A stretch of 6,822 nt of DNA from Gammaproteobacteria bacterium (lineage in GTDB: Bacteria; Pseudomonadota; Gammaproteobacteria; Thiohalomonadales; Thiohalomonadaceae): positions 1-6,822 of the forward strand of contig JADFYS010000106.1 of the NCBI GenBank assembly GCA_015232955.1, in the 5' to 3' direction. The position numbers and the translations under genes were made by a program. Numbering within the stretch: the stretch's first letter is position 1; each line of letters begins with the position of its first letter. Of this stretch, positions 5,960 through 6,822 are shown one piece after another. The notes under the pieces are model-generated. The model saw nothing but the letters and a program-made list of their open reading frames with translations. It had not been told where the DNA came from and made no database searches.

Positions 5960-6718
5960 TCAGGAGACTCCGAGGGATTGATGAAGTTGTGCGACAACAG
6001 CACTATCGAGACCAGTGGCTGCGGCAAGTCGCGCCAGATAGTCGCGTTCGGCGTCGGTATCCACCTCAATCGCGAAGAGTGAGGCGGCATAGACCTGAGC
6101 CGCAACCTCTCGGTTGGGAATCGCGGCAACCAAGGCGTCGAAATCGAGCGGGGCCTGCATCAGATCGAGCACCATCCCCTGAACAGCGGCATCTGCCCCC
6201 GCCTCTTTCAGTTTTCCCAGGATCTGCTGAAGTTCATCACTGTCAATGTGGCCATCCGCCTTGGCTGCACTCACCATCGCCCGCAACATCAGTTCAGCAT
6301 TCTGCTCCAGCTCTTGCTCCTCTTCGTGGTTCTGGGCACCACGCAGGGCGAGTGGTGGTTGTGCCGTTGCCGCAGCACCGTTCCCCGTTAACGCCTTTAG
6401 CGCCAAACCGGCAAGCAGCGCCATCGCCCCACCGCCCACAGCCCCCTTGACGGAGCCTGAGCCGCCGCCCAGCAGGGATCCCGCCAATGCTCCCAGACCA
6501 CCGACGGCAAGGGGGTTGCCCCCCTTCACCGAATCCGTCGCCTGACCGAAAAGTCCCCCTGCGGCACTCATCAGCCCCCCTAAAGCACCTCCGGAGCCAG
6601 AGCCGCCAAACAGATCACCCAATCCACCCTGACCCAGGGCACTCTGCAGTCGGTTCTGCCCACCAGCCCCCATCCCACCTTGCATCAAGGTGCCCACCAA
6701 ATCTGCCAATCCCGCCAT
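5960..6718 (-). CDS. TerB-like (DUF533/YebE family) membrane-associated protein
   Basis: From the ATG at 6718 the protein has 252 residues. Residues 1 to about 93 are glycine-rich with little charge. A hydrophobic Gly/Ala stretch at about 94-109 could enter the membrane, and a charged linker with a run of Glu follows (132-139). The C-terminal half (about 143-250) is a helical TerB-like domain with the acidic KADGHID (153-159) and IEVDTDAE (217-224) segments, which in TerB-type folds can bind divalent metal. This layout is that of the YebE/DUF533 inner-membrane family, whose function is unknown despite the tellurite-resistance label. A GTG at 6727 would add three residues (MHI). I prefer the ATG because relatives start with MA-type sequence; neither start has a strong ribosome binding site. 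The gene stands alone behind its own promoter, 102 bp before the desaturase gene. Confidence 0.85.
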   Translation of the reverse strand: MAGLADLVGTLMQGGMGAGGQNRLQSALGQGGLGDLFGGSGSGGALGGLMSAAGGLFGQATDSVKGGNPLAVGGLGALAGSLLGGGSGSVKGAVGGGAMALLAGLALKALTGNGAAATAQPPLALRGAQNHEEEQELEQNAELMLRAMVSAAKADGHIDSDELQQILGKLKEAGADAAVQGMVLDLMQAPLDFDALVAAIPNREVAAQVYAASLFAIEVDTDAERDYLARLAAATGLDSAVVAQLHQSLGVS

Positions 6719-6744
6719 TATATGCACCCGTTCTTTTAATAGAA

Positions 6745-6772
6745 ATTATAATTCACGCACCATTTTAACCAA
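6745..6772 (-). promoter_or_regulatory. Sigma-70 promoter for the TerB-like gene
   Basis: On the minus strand a consensus -10 TATAAT (plus 6745-6750) follows a -35-like TTGGTT (plus 6767-6772) after 16 bases. Transcription would start near 6738, giving a leader of about 20 bases to the ATG at 6718. Confidence 0.5.
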
Positions 6773-6796
6773 TTTACACCACCGCTCCTGCCTCAT

Positions 6797-6821
6797 AAAA
6801 AAAAAAAAAAAAAAAAAAAAA
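6797..6821. repeat. Homopolymer of 25 A
   Basis: Twenty-five consecutive A residues, ended by a single G at the window edge. On the minus strand this is a T25 tract about 25 bp upstream of the -35 element of the TerB-like gene. Such a run is rare in a bacterial chromosome of this composition. It may be a slippage-prone tract, the U-tract of a terminator for a gene beyond the window, or an assembly artefact at a contig or gap end. Confidence 0.9.
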
Positions 6822-6822
6822 G

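Noticed and set aside
5857..6129. Minus-strand open frame of 90 codons between the TerB-like gene and the desaturase gene
   Set aside because: Most of it overlaps the 3' part of the TerB-like gene in another frame. Its translation is low-complexity (Pro/Arg/Ser), with no ribosome binding site or recognisable domain.
5923..6768. Plus-strand open frames antisense to the TerB-like gene
   Set aside because: Pro/Arg-rich translations typical of the complement of a Gly/Ala-rich gene; no family resemblance.

Overview
The window looks like chromosomal DNA of a Gammaproteobacterium. The protein families (Nfu-type scaffold, DsbB, ModA, YebE-like TerB protein, acyl-lipid desaturase) and the moderately high GC support this, but no gene fixes the genus. 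A free-living or symbiotic sulfur-oxidising lineage is only a guess. There are no rRNA or tRNA genes, CRISPR arrays, transposases or phage genes, and no gene-free stretch exceeds 300 bases.

Layout. Positions 9-548 (minus strand) hold a small Nfu-type Fe-S scaffold followed by a short uncharacterised protein whose C-terminus is encoded by a dispersed palindromic repeat. A divergent plus-strand gene (674-1207) encodes a single-HKD phospholipase D-like protein with a C-x2-C-x5-C tail. It converges on a minus-strand gene (1234-2370) that fuses a class II aldolase-like barrel to a C-terminal Dabb (stress-responsive A/B barrel) domain; the barrel appears to have lost its zinc and catalytic residues. 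Divergent from that is a stand-alone modA gene (2461-3336), whose 3' end overlaps the convergent lipoprotein gene (3242-3976) by 95 bp.

Positions 3242-5857 (minus strand) form a probable transcription unit in the order desaturase, Xre/MbcA/ParS-type antitoxin-like protein, DsbB and then the lipoprotein. The first two genes overlap by 14 bp and the next gap is 10 bp. The lipoprotein is separated from dsbB by a roughly 100-bp element with imperfect terminal inverted repeats that resembles a MITE. Positions 5960-6718 (minus strand) carry a glycine-rich TerB-like (YebE/DUF533) membrane protein behind a good sigma-70 promoter. The window ends in an uninterrupted run of 25 A.

Functionally this is a patchwork of housekeeping and envelope genes rather than one obvious system: Fe-S assembly, molybdate capture, disulfide-bond formation and fatty-acid desaturation. 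The most unusual items are the degenerate aldolase-Dabb fusion, the PLD protein with a possible metal or Fe-S binding tail, the orphan antitoxin-like regulator coupled to a desaturase, and the small repeats that abut or invade coding sequence.
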